From the NCBI RefSeq assembly GCF_001905735.1, contig NZ_LISW01000001.1, positions 1,458,801 to 1,522,800 of the forward strand: a DNA stretch of 64,000 nucleotides, written 5' to 3'. Shown here piece after piece: positions 17,709 through 25,938 of the stretch; the stretch's first letter is position 1; each line of letters starts with the position of its first letter. A program made the translations under genes and the position numbers. Source of the stretch: Streptomyces sp. CB01249. GTDB taxonomy: Bacteria > Actinomycetota > Actinomycetes > Streptomycetales > Streptomycetaceae. Under the pieces are notes generated by a model that did not search any database, had not been told where the DNA came from, and was given only the letters and a program-made list of their open reading frames with translations.

Positions 17709-18355
17709 CCGTCGGACCGCAGCCCGTGCGGGCGGGCGTACCCGAGCAGGGCGGAGGAGCCGAGCCGCGCCCACGGGAAGAGCCCGTCCGCCGCGCTTCC
17801 CTCCGGGGCGCGTCCGTCGTCCAGCCGCACCCGGACCCGCTCGTCCAGGTCGTGCGGCACGGTCTCGGCGATGAGGAGGCCGCCGGGCGCGAGGAGTTCC
17901 GCCGCCCGGCGCAGCAGCCTTTCCGGGTCGCCGCCGATCCCGATGTTGCCGTCGGCGAGCAGCACGGTGCCCCAGCGGCCCTCGCCGGGCAGCGGGTCGA
18001 ACACGGACCGGCGCAGGGCGTACCCGCCGAGCCGGACCGTCCGGGCGACCGCCGCCTCGCTGACGTCGATGCCGAGGGCGCGGTGGCCGCGCGACGCCAG
18101 TGCGGCGACCAGGCGGCCGGGCCCGCACCCGACGTCCAGGACCGGTCCCTCGCAGCGGCGCAGCGCCGACAGGTCCGCCGCGTCGGCCCCGGCGCACCAG
18201 CGCTCGACGTCGAGCGGCAGCAGCCAGCCGTCCGTACGGCGCAGGAACAGCGGCCCATGCCCGTTGCGCAGGGCGTTGGCGTACGGGTCGGTGCCCCACG
18301 CGTCGGCGTCCGGACGGCCGACCAGCACGTTCGGCCCCCGGTCGGCGCGGCTCAT
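17552..18355 (-). CDS. class I SAM-dependent methyltransferase
   Basis: 267 residues from ATG 18355. The SAM motif I is VLDVGCGPGRLV, followed by the acidic GIDVSEAAVA and the motif around LLAPGGLLIAETVP. The C-terminal about 45 residues lie in the overlap with the convergent membrane protein gene and are low-complexity, so the functional part may end nearer 17,690. The start overlaps the stop of the TIGR04282-like gene upstream by four bases, indicating translational coupling in a three-gene unit. Confidence 0.75.
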   Translation of the reverse strand: MSRADRGPNVLVGRPDADAWGTDPYANALRNGHGPLFLRRTDGWLLPLDVERWCAGADAADLSALRRCEGPVLDVGCGPGRLVAALASRGHRALGIDVSEAAVARTVRLGGYALRRSVFDPLPGEGRWGTVLLADGNIGIGGDPERLLRRAAELLAPGGLLIAETVPHDLDERVRVRLDDGRAPEGSAADGLFPWARLGSSALLGYARPHGLRSDGQWEADGRAFVALRRSRSVRTAHQSADSRNSAAVVSSQFPRNTSGDSPLAGS

Positions 18356-19020
18356 CGGACGGCCGTCCGGCGCGTCCGGCCGAGCTCGGCGGCGAACCGC
18401 CCGTCCGGCGCGAGCGCGGCGACCTCCGCCGCGTCGGCCGCCGTGTCGACGTCCCGCAGCCGGGGCAGGTCCCGCACGGTCAGCCCGGCGTCGACCAGTC
18501 GGCGCCGCTGCACCGCACCCGTCTCCGGCACGGACATCGGCACCCCGAGCAGCAGCCCGGGGTCCGGCTCCGCCAGGCCCAGCGCCCAGAATCCGCCGTC
18601 CTCCGCCGGGCCGAACCAGGCATCGCACCCCTCCCAGGCCCCGGGGGCCAGCGCGGGGGCCAGATCGGCCGCCGTGATCTGGGGGGTGTCCATCCCGATC
18701 AGCAGGGTCGGTCCGGTGCACGCCCCGAACGCAGCGGCCAGCCGCTCGTCCAGCCCGCCCGTCCCCTGCTCCACGACCTCGATGCCCGGTGGCAGCCACG
18801 GTCCCGGCGCCCCCGCCAGGACGACGGCGCGCCGGGCGGCCGGCAGGGCCAGGACGGTGTGCAGGGTGTCGGCGAGCGCCGCCTCCGCGAGGCGCGCGGC
18901 CTCGGCGGGGGAGAAGGGCGGGGTGAGCCGGGTCTTGACCCGCCCGGGCAGCGGCTCCTTGGCGATGACCAGCAAGGTCGTCGCACCGGCCGGCCCGGGG
19001 CCGGGCGTTCCCGCGCTCAC
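18352..19020 (-). CDS. TIGR04282-family (DUF2064) glycosyltransferase-like protein
   Basis: 222 residues from GTG 19020, which overlaps the stop of the GT2 gene upstream. The family pattern is clear: LLVIAKEPLPGRVKTRLTPP at the N-terminus, LLIGMDTPQITAADL, and FGPAEDGGFWALGL. Some relatives sit in arsenosugar gene clusters and are predicted nucleotide-sugar transferases; no radical-SAM arsenosugar gene is present here, so that role should not be assumed. Acts in the cytoplasm. Part of the GT2, TIGR04282, methyltransferase operon. Confidence 0.82.
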   Translation of the reverse strand: MSAGTPGPGPAGATTLLVIAKEPLPGRVKTRLTPPFSPAEAARLAEAALADTLHTVLALPAARRAVVLAGAPGPWLPPGIEVVEQGTGGLDERLAAAFGACTGPTLLIGMDTPQITAADLAPALAPGAWEGCDAWFGPAEDGGFWALGLAEPDPGLLLGVPMSVPETGAVQRRRLVDAGLTVRDLPRLRDVDTAADAAEVAALAPDGRFAAELGRTRRTAVR

Positions 19021-19730
19021 TGGGGCACCCCCGCCGGGACCGGCGGCTCGGCCAGTACGGCGCGCATGTCGCGGACCGCGTGCCAGGTGCCCAGCCAGGT
19101 ACCGGTCACCTTCGACTTCCCGGTACGCGCGAGGTACGGCACGTCCGTCTCGGCCACCCGCAGCCCCGCGTCGGCCGCCCGCACCACCATCTGCAACGGA
19201 TAGCCGCTGCGCCGGTCCGTGAGCCCGAGCGCCAGCAGATCCGCGCGGCGTCCGGCGCGCATGGGGCCCAGATCGCGCAGCCGCAGCCCGGTCCGGCGTT
19301 GCAGCATCCGGGACAGCGCGGCGTTGCCCGCCCGCGCGTGCGCCGGCCAGGCGCCGCGCTCCTGGGGGCGCCGCCGCCCGAGCAGCAGATCGCACTCGCC
19401 GTCGGCCACCCGGCGGACGAAGCCTGCGAGGAGGGCGGGGTCCAGCGAGCCGTCGCAGTCGCAGAAGCAGACGAACTCCGCCTCACTGGCGAGCAGCCCG
19501 GCATGGCAGGCCGAGCCGAAACCGCGTCGGGGCTCGTGCACCACGGTCGCGCCCAGCGCACGGGCCACATCGGCGGAGCCGTCGGTCGAGCCGTTGTCCA
19601 CCACGATCGCCCGCCAGCCCCGGGGCACCCGGGCCAGCACGCCGGGCAGGGCCGCGGCCTCGTCAAGACAGGGGAGGACGATGTCGGCGCGGGGGCCTGA
19701 GTCATCGGAAGGAAGGATCACCCGGCTCAC
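19017..19730 (-). CDS. family 2 glycosyltransferase
   Basis: 237 residues from GTG 19730 (VSRVILPSDDSGPRADIVLP); a second GTG at 19721 is possible, and the upstream extension of the frame is not family-like. GT-A features: DIVLPCLDEAAALPGVL, VVDNGSTDGSADVA, and the acidic CFCDCDGSLDPALL. No membrane anchor is seen, so it is a soluble dolichol-phosphate-mannose-synthase-like or free transferase. First gene of the leftward trio, and divergent from the response regulator gene at 19846. Confidence 0.85.
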   Translation of the reverse strand: MSRVILPSDDSGPRADIVLPCLDEAAALPGVLARVPRGWRAIVVDNGSTDGSADVARALGATVVHEPRRGFGSACHAGLLASEAEFVCFCDCDGSLDPALLAGFVRRVADGECDLLLGRRRPQERGAWPAHARAGNAALSRMLQRRTGLRLRDLGPMRAGRRADLLALGLTDRRSGYPLQMVVRAADAGLRVAETDVPYLARTGKSKVTGTWLGTWHAVRDMRAVLAEPPVPAGVPQ

Positions 19731-19845
19731 CCTACGGAGCGAAAACCGGCATTTCGGGCTTTGGATTCTTACGAAACATGGACGTCGCCCGTCACCGGCC
19801 CGCCCGCGTTTCCGGCTGCGCCGCCCCGGGTGCCAGGGTGGTTCC

Positions 19846-20637
19846 ATGCAGACGACCCCGGACACCCCGCCACCCGACCCCGCGGGCGAGGCGCCCTCCG
19901 CAGCCCCGGCGCGCGGCCACGTCCTCGTCGTGGACGACGACCCGACCGTCGCCGAAGTCGTCGCGGGATACCTGACCGGGGCGGGCTACGACGTCGCCCG
20001 GGCGGCGGACGGACCGGCCGCTCTCGCGCTGTACGCGGCCCGCCGGCCGGACCTGGCCGTCCTCGACCTCATGCTGCCCGGCATGGACGGCTTCGAGGTC
20101 TGCCGCCGGATGCGGGCCGGGGGGCCGGTACCCGTCATCATGCTCACCGCGCGCGGCGACGAGGACGACCGCATCCTCGGCCTCGAAACCGGCGCGGACG
20201 ACTACGTCACCAAGCCGTTCAGCCCGCGCGAGCTCGTCCTGCGGGTCGACTCCGTGCTGCGGCGCGCCAGGGCGGCGGCGGTCCCCGCCGGACAGCCCCG
20301 GCTGCTGGAGGGCGCGGGTCTCGTGCTCGACCCGGCGGCCCGGAGCGCGACCTGCCGGGGCGGGCGGCTGTCCCTCACGCTCCGCGAGTTCGACCTGCTC
20401 GCCTTCCTCCTGCGCCACCCGGGCCGGGTCTTCACCCGGGAGGAGCTGATGCGCGAGGTCTGGGGCTGGGACTTCGGGGACCTGTCCACCGTCACCGTGC
20501 ATGTGCGGCGGCTGCGCGGGAAGGTCGAGGCCGACCCGGCCCACCCGGAGCTGATCCGTACGGTCTGGGGCGTCGGCTACCGCCTCGACCTGCCCGCCGG
20601 AGACGCCCCCGCCCCGGACGCCGGAGCCGCGTCATGA
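19846..20637 (+). CDS. OmpR/PhoB-type response regulator
   Basis: 263 residues. An unstructured Pro-rich start of about 24 residues, then a receiver domain (VLVVDDDPTVAEVV, phospho-accepting Asp74 in DLMLPGMDG, Thr in MLTARGDED, Lys in DDYVTKPFSP), then a winged-helix DNA-binding domain (SLTLREFDLLAFLLRHPGRV, VTVHVRRLRGKVE, RTVWGVGYRL). Its stop overlaps the ATG of the sensor kinase (ATGA at 20634-20637). It probably regulates nearby cell-surface genes, but the sequence gives no direct evidence of targets. Confidence 0.93.
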   Translation: MQTTPDTPPPDPAGEAPSAAPARGHVLVVDDDPTVAEVVAGYLTGAGYDVARAADGPAALALYAARRPDLAVLDLMLPGMDGFEVCRRMRAGGPVPVIMLTARGDEDDRILGLETGADDYVTKPFSPRELVLRVDSVLRRARAAAVPAGQPRLLEGAGLVLDPAARSATCRGGRLSLTLREFDLLAFLLRHPGRVFTREELMREVWGWDFGDLSTVTVHVRRLRGKVEADPAHPELIRTVWGVGYRLDLPAGDAPAPDAGAAS

Positions 20638-21740
20638 CCGACACGCTCCTCATCGCCCTCTTCGCCTTCCTCGGCGCAGCCGCCGCGGGGCTGCTCGGGG
20701 CGTTCGCGCTGCGGCTCACGCGGCACCGCTCGCTCGTCGTCTCCCTGAGCATCGTGGCCACCGTGGCCGTCACCGCGATGCTCGCCGGGACCCTGGCCGT
20801 CGCCTGGGCGATGTTCCTGTCACCGCACGACCTGACCGTGGTGACGACCGTCGTCGCCATGGCCGCCGTCGTCTCCCTCGTCACGGCGATGCTGCTCGGC
20901 CGCTGGGTCGCCGCCCGCAGCCGCGAACTGACCCTCGCCGCCCGCTCCTTCGGCGACGGCGGCACCTTTGCCGCGCCCGAGGCCCCGGCCACCGCCGAAC
21001 TCGCCGCCCTCACCCGCGAACTCGCCGCCACCAGCGCCAAGCTGGACAGCTCGCGGATGCGGGAACGCGCCCTGGAGACCTCGCGGCGCGAACTCGTCGC
21101 CTGGATCTCGCACGACCTGCGCACCCCCCTCGCCGGACTGCGCGCCATGTCCGAGGCGCTGGAGGACGGCATGGCCGTCGACTCGCCGCGCTACCTGCGC
21201 CAGATCCGGACCGAGGTCGAGCGGATGAACGACATGGTCGGCGACCTCTTCGAGCTCTCCCGCATCCACGCGGGCTCCCTCGCGCTGACCCCCACCCGCG
21301 TCTCCGTCTACGACCTGGTGGGCGACGCCCTCGCCGGAGCGGACCCGCTCGCCCGCGAGCACGGGGTGCGGCTGGTCGGCGGACGGATCGAGGAGGTGCC
21401 CGTGGAGGTGGACGGCAAGGAGATGAGCCGCGTCCTCGGCAACCTCCTGATCAACGCGATCCGCCGGACGCCCGCCGACGGCACCGTCGCCGTCGCGGCC
21501 CACCGCGCGCCGGACGGGGTCGTCCTCTCGGTGACCGACGGCTGCGGCGGCATCCCGGAGGAGGACCTGCCGAGGGTCTTCGACACCGGCTGGCGCGGCA
21601 GCCATGCCCGTACACCACCGGCAGGGGCGGGCCTCGGGCTCGCCATCGTGCGGGGCATCGTCGAGGCCCACGCCGGACGGGCCGAGGTCCGCAACGTCAC
21701 CGGCGGCTGCTGCTTCGAGGTGACCCTGCCCCCGGCGTGA
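20634..21740 (+). CDS. sensor histidine kinase
   Basis: 368 residues. Three hydrophobic segments lie in the first 90 residues (LLIALFAFLGAAAAGLLGAF, VSLSIVATVAVTAMLAGTLAV, VVTTVVAMAAVVSLVTAMLL) with hardly any periplasmic loop, so the signal may be sensed in or near the membrane. A HAMP-like helical linker precedes the H-box ISHDLRTPLAG with phospho-accepting His160. The ATPase domain has NLLINAIRRTP, VTDGCGGIPEEDL and GAGLGLAIVRG. Translationally coupled to the response regulator. It overlaps the epimerase gene at its 3' end by 44 bases. Confidence 0.92.
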   Translation: MTDTLLIALFAFLGAAAAGLLGAFALRLTRHRSLVVSLSIVATVAVTAMLAGTLAVAWAMFLSPHDLTVVTTVVAMAAVVSLVTAMLLGRWVAARSRELTLAARSFGDGGTFAAPEAPATAELAALTRELAATSAKLDSSRMRERALETSRRELVAWISHDLRTPLAGLRAMSEALEDGMAVDSPRYLRQIRTEVERMNDMVGDLFELSRIHAGSLALTPTRVSVYDLVGDALAGADPLAREHGVRLVGGRIEEVPVEVDGKEMSRVLGNLLINAIRRTPADGTVAVAAHRAPDGVVLSVTDGCGGIPEEDLPRVFDTGWRGSHARTPPAGAGLGLAIVRGIVEAHAGRAEVRNVTGGCCFEVTLPPA

Positions 21741-22806
21741 GCACGAGGGCCTCCCGCAGCGGCGCCGCCGCGAAGTCGGCCATGCCCTCGGCGAACCCCA
21801 CCCGCGGCCGCCAGCCCAGCTCCTCGCGCAGCCGCCGCGAGTCCGCCGTCACATGGCGTACGTCCCCGAGCCGGAACTCGCCGGTCACCACCGGCGCCGG
21901 ACCTCCGTGGGCCGCCGCGAGCGCCCCGGCCATCTCGCCGATCGTGTGCGGCTCGCCGCTGCCGGTGTTGTACGCCGCGAAGCTCCCGGGACCGCGGGCA
22001 CCGACGGCCTCCAGCGCCACCGTGTTCGCGGCGGCCACATCGCGTACATGGACGAAGTCGCGCCGCTGTCCGCCGTCCTCGAAGACGCGCGGCGCCTCGC
22101 CCCGGGCCAGCGCCGACCGGAAGAACGACGCGACCCCCGCGTACGGCGTGTCCCGGGGCATCCCGGGCCCGTACACATTGTGGTACCGCAGCGCGACCGC
22201 GCGCCCGCCCGTCGCCCGCGCCCAGGACGAGGCCAGGTGCTCCTGCGCGAGCTTGGTCGCCGCGTATACATTGCGCGGGTCCGCCGGCGCGTCCTCCCCG
22301 ACGAGCCCGGGAACCAGCGCCTCCCCGCAGTCCGGGCAGCGCGGCTCGAACAGGCCCGCCGCCAGGTCGGCCGGGTCCCGGGGGCCCGGACGGACGGTGC
22401 CGTGACGCGGACACGCGTAACGGCCCTCCCCGTACACGACCATCGACCCGGCGAGCACCAGGCTCCGCACCCCGGCCTCCGCCATCGCGGCGAGCAGGAC
22501 GGCGGTGCCCAGGTCGTTGCACCCCACGTACTCCGGGGCGTCCGCGAAGTCCTTGCCCAGGCCGACCATCGCCGCCTGGTGGCACACCGCGTCGACGCCG
22601 TGCAGCGCACGGTCCACCACCGTGCGGTCCCGTACGTCCCCGACGATCAGCCGCCCGTCGTCACCCCCGGCCGGCCGGTGTACGGAGGGGCCGTGCGCCG
22701 AGGCGAGCAGTGCGTCGAGCACCACCGCCTCGTGCCCGGCCGAGGTGAGACCGCGGACGATCTCCGAACCGATGAACCCGGCGCCGCCGGTGACAAGTAC
22801 GCGCAT
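21697..22806 (-). CDS. NAD-dependent sugar-nucleotide epimerase with zinc-ribbon insertion
   Basis: 369 residues from ATG 22806 (a GTG nine bases upstream is an alternative). SDR motifs: VTGGAGFIGSEI, CHQAAMVGLG, LAGSMVVYGEG and the YxxxK of NVYAATKLAQEH. Between VVYGEG and the YxxxK lies an insertion with CPRHG and CPDCG, a potential Cys/His zinc ribbon. I associate this insertion with dTDP-rhamnose 4-epimerase-like proteins, but the substrate is unproven. It is divergent from nothing close by and convergent with the histidine kinase. Confidence 0.83.
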   Translation of the reverse strand: MRVLVTGGAGFIGSEIVRGLTSAGHEAVVLDALLASAHGPSVHRPAGGDDGRLIVGDVRDRTVVDRALHGVDAVCHQAAMVGLGKDFADAPEYVGCNDLGTAVLLAAMAEAGVRSLVLAGSMVVYGEGRYACPRHGTVRPGPRDPADLAAGLFEPRCPDCGEALVPGLVGEDAPADPRNVYAATKLAQEHLASSWARATGGRAVALRYHNVYGPGMPRDTPYAGVASFFRSALARGEAPRVFEDGGQRRDFVHVRDVAAANTVALEAVGARGPGSFAAYNTGSGEPHTIGEMAGALAAAHGGPAPVVTGEFRLGDVRHVTADSRRLREELGWRPRVGFAEGMADFAAAPLREALVLTPGAGSPRSSSRR

Positions 22807-22888
22807 GCGGGCCACGCTAGGACGCGCACGGCCCCGTCACGTGCTTTGGAAGCGGCACGTCACGGGACCGTAAGCCTTCGGCCGTGGG

Positions 22889-23299
22889 CTAGCGGAGTTC
22901 CTGGATGCGGACGAGGTTGCCCGCCGGGTCGCGGAACGCGCAGTCGCGGATGCCGTACGGCTGCTCCGTCGGCTCCTGGACCACCTCCGCGTCACCGGCC
23001 TGCACCTTCTCGAAGGTGGCGTCCAGGTCGTGGGTGGCGAGCAGGATCCAGCCGTACGTGCCCTTGGCCATCATCTCCGTGATGGTGCGGCGCTCGTCGT
23101 CGGTGATGCCGGGGTCCGCGGCCGGGGGCGCCAGCAGGATCGACGTGCTCGGCTGGTCCTTCGGGCCGACGGTGATCCAGCGCATCTTGCCCTGGCCGAC
23201 GTCATTGCGGACCTCGAAGCCGAGCGTGTCGCGGTAGAAGGCGACGGACTCCTCCGGGTCGTCGTGCGGGAGGAAGCTGGTGTGAATGGTGATGTCCAT
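22889..23299 (-). CDS. VOC-family protein
   Basis: 136 residues from ATG 23299 (or ATG 23308). MDITIHTSFLPHDDPEESVA, FYRDTLGFEVRNDVG, and the end FRDPAGNLVRIQEL show the paired beta-alpha-beta-beta-beta fold. The metal-ligand positions (His at the start, Glu at the end) are present. A glyoxalase or resistance-type function is possible but not specified. It is transcribed away from the eCIS locus that begins at 23526. Confidence 0.85.
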   Translation of the reverse strand: MDITIHTSFLPHDDPEESVAFYRDTLGFEVRNDVGQGKMRWITVGPKDQPSTSILLAPPAADPGITDDERRTITEMMAKGTYGWILLATHDLDATFEKVQAGDAEVVQEPTEQPYGIRDCAFRDPAGNLVRIQELR

Positions 23300-23525
23300 G
23301 AAGATCATGCTAGGCAGCGGGCCACCGCCGCGCTTCTCGAATCCTGACCGGTTCCCCGACTCCGGCCCGGCGGCCTTCCGGACCGCCCCGCTGCCCGAAG
23401 AGGCACCCCGCCGTGCCCCGCACCGGACAGGGCCGGGCTGGACGGGGCAGCGGAGCCGCCCCCAGGGTGGAGGACCGGCAGGAGCGGGCGGTCCGCCGCG
23501 GCCGCCCCCGATGCGGTCAGGGGAG

Positions 23526-24371
23526 ATGACGGTGAACGCACAGGACCACGACCACGAGCACGAGCACCATGTGAAGCCCCCGGAGACCGGGGAGGACCAC
23601 GAGCGGTTGTCGGTCGACGTCCCGCACGACGCGCCCGCCGAGGCCCCTGCCACCTCCGACGCGCACCACCTCTTCCGGGCCGCCGCCACCGGCCGGACCG
23701 ACGTCGTGGGCACCTCCGGCATGGGCGTCCTCCAGCGCACCGTCGGCAACGCCGCGCTCGGCCCCGTGATCCAGCGTGCCCGGGCAGCGGCCCCGGAGCA
23801 GGCCGAGGAGGCGGAGCCGCGCTCGCCCGTGCACGACGTCATCTCCTCCGGCGGCGGCACCCCCCTCGACACCGACACCCGGGCCGACCTGGAGCACCGG
23901 ATGGGCGCCGACTTCTCCGACGTACGGATCCACAACGACTCGGCCGCGCACGAGTCGGCGAAAGGCGTCGGCGCGCACGCGTACACCGTCGGCAACAACG
24001 TCGTCTTCCAGCGCGACGCCTACGATCCCTCCTCGCCCCAGGGCCGTACGACGCTGGCGCACGAGCTGACCCACGTCATCCAGCAGCGCAGCGGGCCCGT
24101 CGAAGGCACCGAGGCGCCCGGCGGCATCCGGGTCAGCGACCCCTCCGACCGCTTCGAGCGCGAGGCCGTCGCCAACGCCGACCGGGTGCTCTCCGACCCG
24201 GCCCCGGCGCCCCAGGCGGCGCCCGGTGCCGCACCGTCTGCCGCAGCGCCCGCCGTCCAGCGGGCGGCCACGGAGGACGAGGACGAGCAACCGGCCGACG
24301 TCCAGGGCTCGTTCGTCCAGCGTGCGGAGGAGCAGGGCCCGGAGGAGGAAGAGGAGGCCCCGCCGGCCTGA
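23526..24371 (+). CDS. eCIS core-domain (DUF4157) protein
   Basis: 281 residues; AGGGGAG precedes the ATG. A His/Glu-rich start is followed by the motif VLQRTVGNAAL (residues 68-78), which recurs in the toxin at 32176-36132. The DUF4157 domain runs from about residue 110 to 190: LDTDTRADLEHRMGADFSDV, VRIHNDSAAHESA, and the metalloprotease-like HELTH at 179-183. The rest is acidic and low-complexity with QR-containing repeats (AVQRAAT, FVQRAEE). DUF4157 is the hallmark domain of proteins linked to contractile injection systems, where it is thought to take part in loading or processing cargo. It opens the locus on the left. Confidence 0.85.
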   Translation: MTVNAQDHDHEHEHHVKPPETGEDHERLSVDVPHDAPAEAPATSDAHHLFRAAATGRTDVVGTSGMGVLQRTVGNAALGPVIQRARAAAPEQAEEAEPRSPVHDVISSGGGTPLDTDTRADLEHRMGADFSDVRIHNDSAAHESAKGVGAHAYTVGNNVVFQRDAYDPSSPQGRTTLAHELTHVIQQRSGPVEGTEAPGGIRVSDPSDRFEREAVANADRVLSDPAPAPQAAPGAAPSAAAPAVQRAATEDEDEQPADVQGSFVQRAEEQGPEEEEEAPPA

Positions 24372-24399
24372 CGTGCCGCCGAAGGAGCTTGGCGCCTCG

Positions 24400-25731
24400 T
24401 CAGCCGCCGTCGGCGTCCCGCATGGTGCCGCCCAGGAACATCGACTCGGCGCACCGCGCCGGCGCCTGCGCACCCACCGGCTTGCCCACCTTGCGGCAGT
24501 CGATCGTCATGGTGACCTTGCCCCCCGCCGGGACCACGATCGGCGTCACGAAGTGGTAGTCGGAGTCCCGGAAGTTCTCCAGACCCAGGCTCAGCACCCG
24601 GGTCTCCCGGCCCGCCGAGACGACCAGCGTCCCGGCGTCGCCCTGCGGGTTCTGGACCACGATGTCGGTCAGCTGGAACGCCTTCCCGGCCGGCACGGTG
24701 AGCGCCGTCCCCGTGTTCGTCCCGCCGCCCAGCGCGTCCTGCACCCTGACCTGCGCACTCGTCGGTGTCGCCGCTCCCGCGTCGGCCGCCGCCGACGGGC
24801 TCGGGCTCGGCGTGGGCTTCGACTCTCCGCCCCCGCCCGATCCGCTCCCGGCGGAGTCGCCCCCGCCCGCTCCGGAACCGCCCGAGCCGCCCTGCTCCGG
24901 CGCCTTGCTCTTGTCGGCCGCGGCGGCGGACCGCACCGCCTCCGGGGTGACCGCCTCCCGCGCCGCCGACTTCACGGCCGGGCGCAGCAGCGCGTACCAG
25001 AGGCCGACCAGCGCGAGCACCAGGACCGCCGCGGTGATCAGGGCGCGGGGCAGCCAGCGGGGGAGCAGCGGCTCCTGCTCGTAACTGCCGTCCACGAGGA
25101 CCGGCTCCACCGGGTCCTGCCCCTCGGCCACCTGGGTCGCGGCGAACACCTGGAAGGGGTGCGTGACCGGTGTGCCGCGCCACATCCGCTTGACGGGACG
25201 CACCCGCAGCTTCGCGAACTCCGCCTTTCCGGGAGCCACTTGGAGCTCCGGTGCGGCGAACACGACCCGGGCCCGCTCGGTACCGGGCTGGGCGCCGAGG
25301 CGCACCGTGACCGGGGTGTTGCCCCGGTTGTCGACCGCCAGCTGATGGCGTCCGGCGAGCGCGCCGTGCGAACCGCGCGGGACCAGCTCGGCCGTCGTCT
25401 CGGTGAACGGCAGCACGGTCACCCGGCCCTCGGGCACCACCGTCTCGCCCTGCTCGCCGGTCGGCACCACCCGGACCCCGAACGGCGTCTCGCCCGCCGG
25501 TACCGTCGCGTCGCGGGGCGGCCGCAGCATGAGCGATACGGTGCCCGAGTCGCCCGGGTAGAGCGACAGCACGGCCGGCTCCACCGCCGCCCAGGCGGCG
25601 CACGCGCCGACCACCTCGAAGCGGTACTCCTCGACGGTCCGACCGGAGTTGCGGACCTGAAGGGGGACAGCCGTCTCGGCGCCCGGTGCGGCGCTGACGG
25701 TGGACGCGTCGAGGCTTGCCGTGAGACTCAT
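24400..25731 (-). CDS. eCIS-linked membrane protein with Ig-like domains (hydrolytic protein family)
   Basis: 443 residues from ATG 25731. Two Ig-like or NEW3-type beta domains fill residues 1-220 (VPLQVRNSGRTVEEYRFEV; TVRLGAQPGTERARVVF). A single membrane helix follows at about 228-248 (ALITAAVLVLALVGLWYALL), then a Gly/Ser/Pro linker and a C-terminal beta domain with two cysteines (DCRKVGKP, PARCAESM). With no signal peptide, the N-terminal part should be cytoplasmic and the C-terminal part outside. Proteins like this, annotated as hydrolytic proteins, accompany Streptomyces injection loci; the enzymatic label is not supported by any motif I see. Confidence 0.65.
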   Translation of the reverse strand: MSLTASLDASTVSAAPGAETAVPLQVRNSGRTVEEYRFEVVGACAAWAAVEPAVLSLYPGDSGTVSLMLRPPRDATVPAGETPFGVRVVPTGEQGETVVPEGRVTVLPFTETTAELVPRGSHGALAGRHQLAVDNRGNTPVTVRLGAQPGTERARVVFAAPELQVAPGKAEFAKLRVRPVKRMWRGTPVTHPFQVFAATQVAEGQDPVEPVLVDGSYEQEPLLPRWLPRALITAAVLVLALVGLWYALLRPAVKSAAREAVTPEAVRSAAAADKSKAPEQGGSGGSGAGGGDSAGSGSGGGGESKPTPSPSPSAAADAGAATPTSAQVRVQDALGGGTNTGTALTVPAGKAFQLTDIVVQNPQGDAGTLVVSAGRETRVLSLGLENFRDSDYHFVTPIVVPAGGKVTMTIDCRKVGKPVGAQAPARCAESMFLGGTMRDADGG

Positions 25732-25938
25732 ACGGCGGACCGTAAGGTCGCCGCCCAGGTCGCACATCGGCCGCGAAGGAACACTTTCGGGCACATTCGG
25801 TGCCCCGCCCAAGCAAATTGGTTTCCTCCTCAATGAACGAGGGCATCTTCTGTCCGCCTCCTCACCAATGAGGCGCACGAACACGGCTGCGAGGCGTGTG
25901 CCAGATGTGCTTCCGGCCGTCACACAGGGGGAGCACAC
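25732..25938. promoter_or_regulatory. divergent promoter region with two spaced repeats
   Basis: This is the control region between the Ig-like membrane protein gene and the LuxR regulator. Two related elements occur 32 bases apart: CCTCCTCAATGAACGAGG (25825-25842) and CCTCCTCACCAATGAGG (25857-25873). Both start CCTCCTCA and end GAGG, so each is partly dyad-symmetric. The spacing is close to three helical turns. They are plausible sites for the adjacent LuxR protein. The region is also more A/T-rich than its surroundings (AAGCAAATTGGTTT). Confidence 0.45.

Noticed and set aside
24020..25846. 608-codon minus-strand frame over the Ig-like protein gene
   Set aside because: Shadow of the true frame at 24400-25731; no domain is seen and composition is that of a frame-shifted reading.
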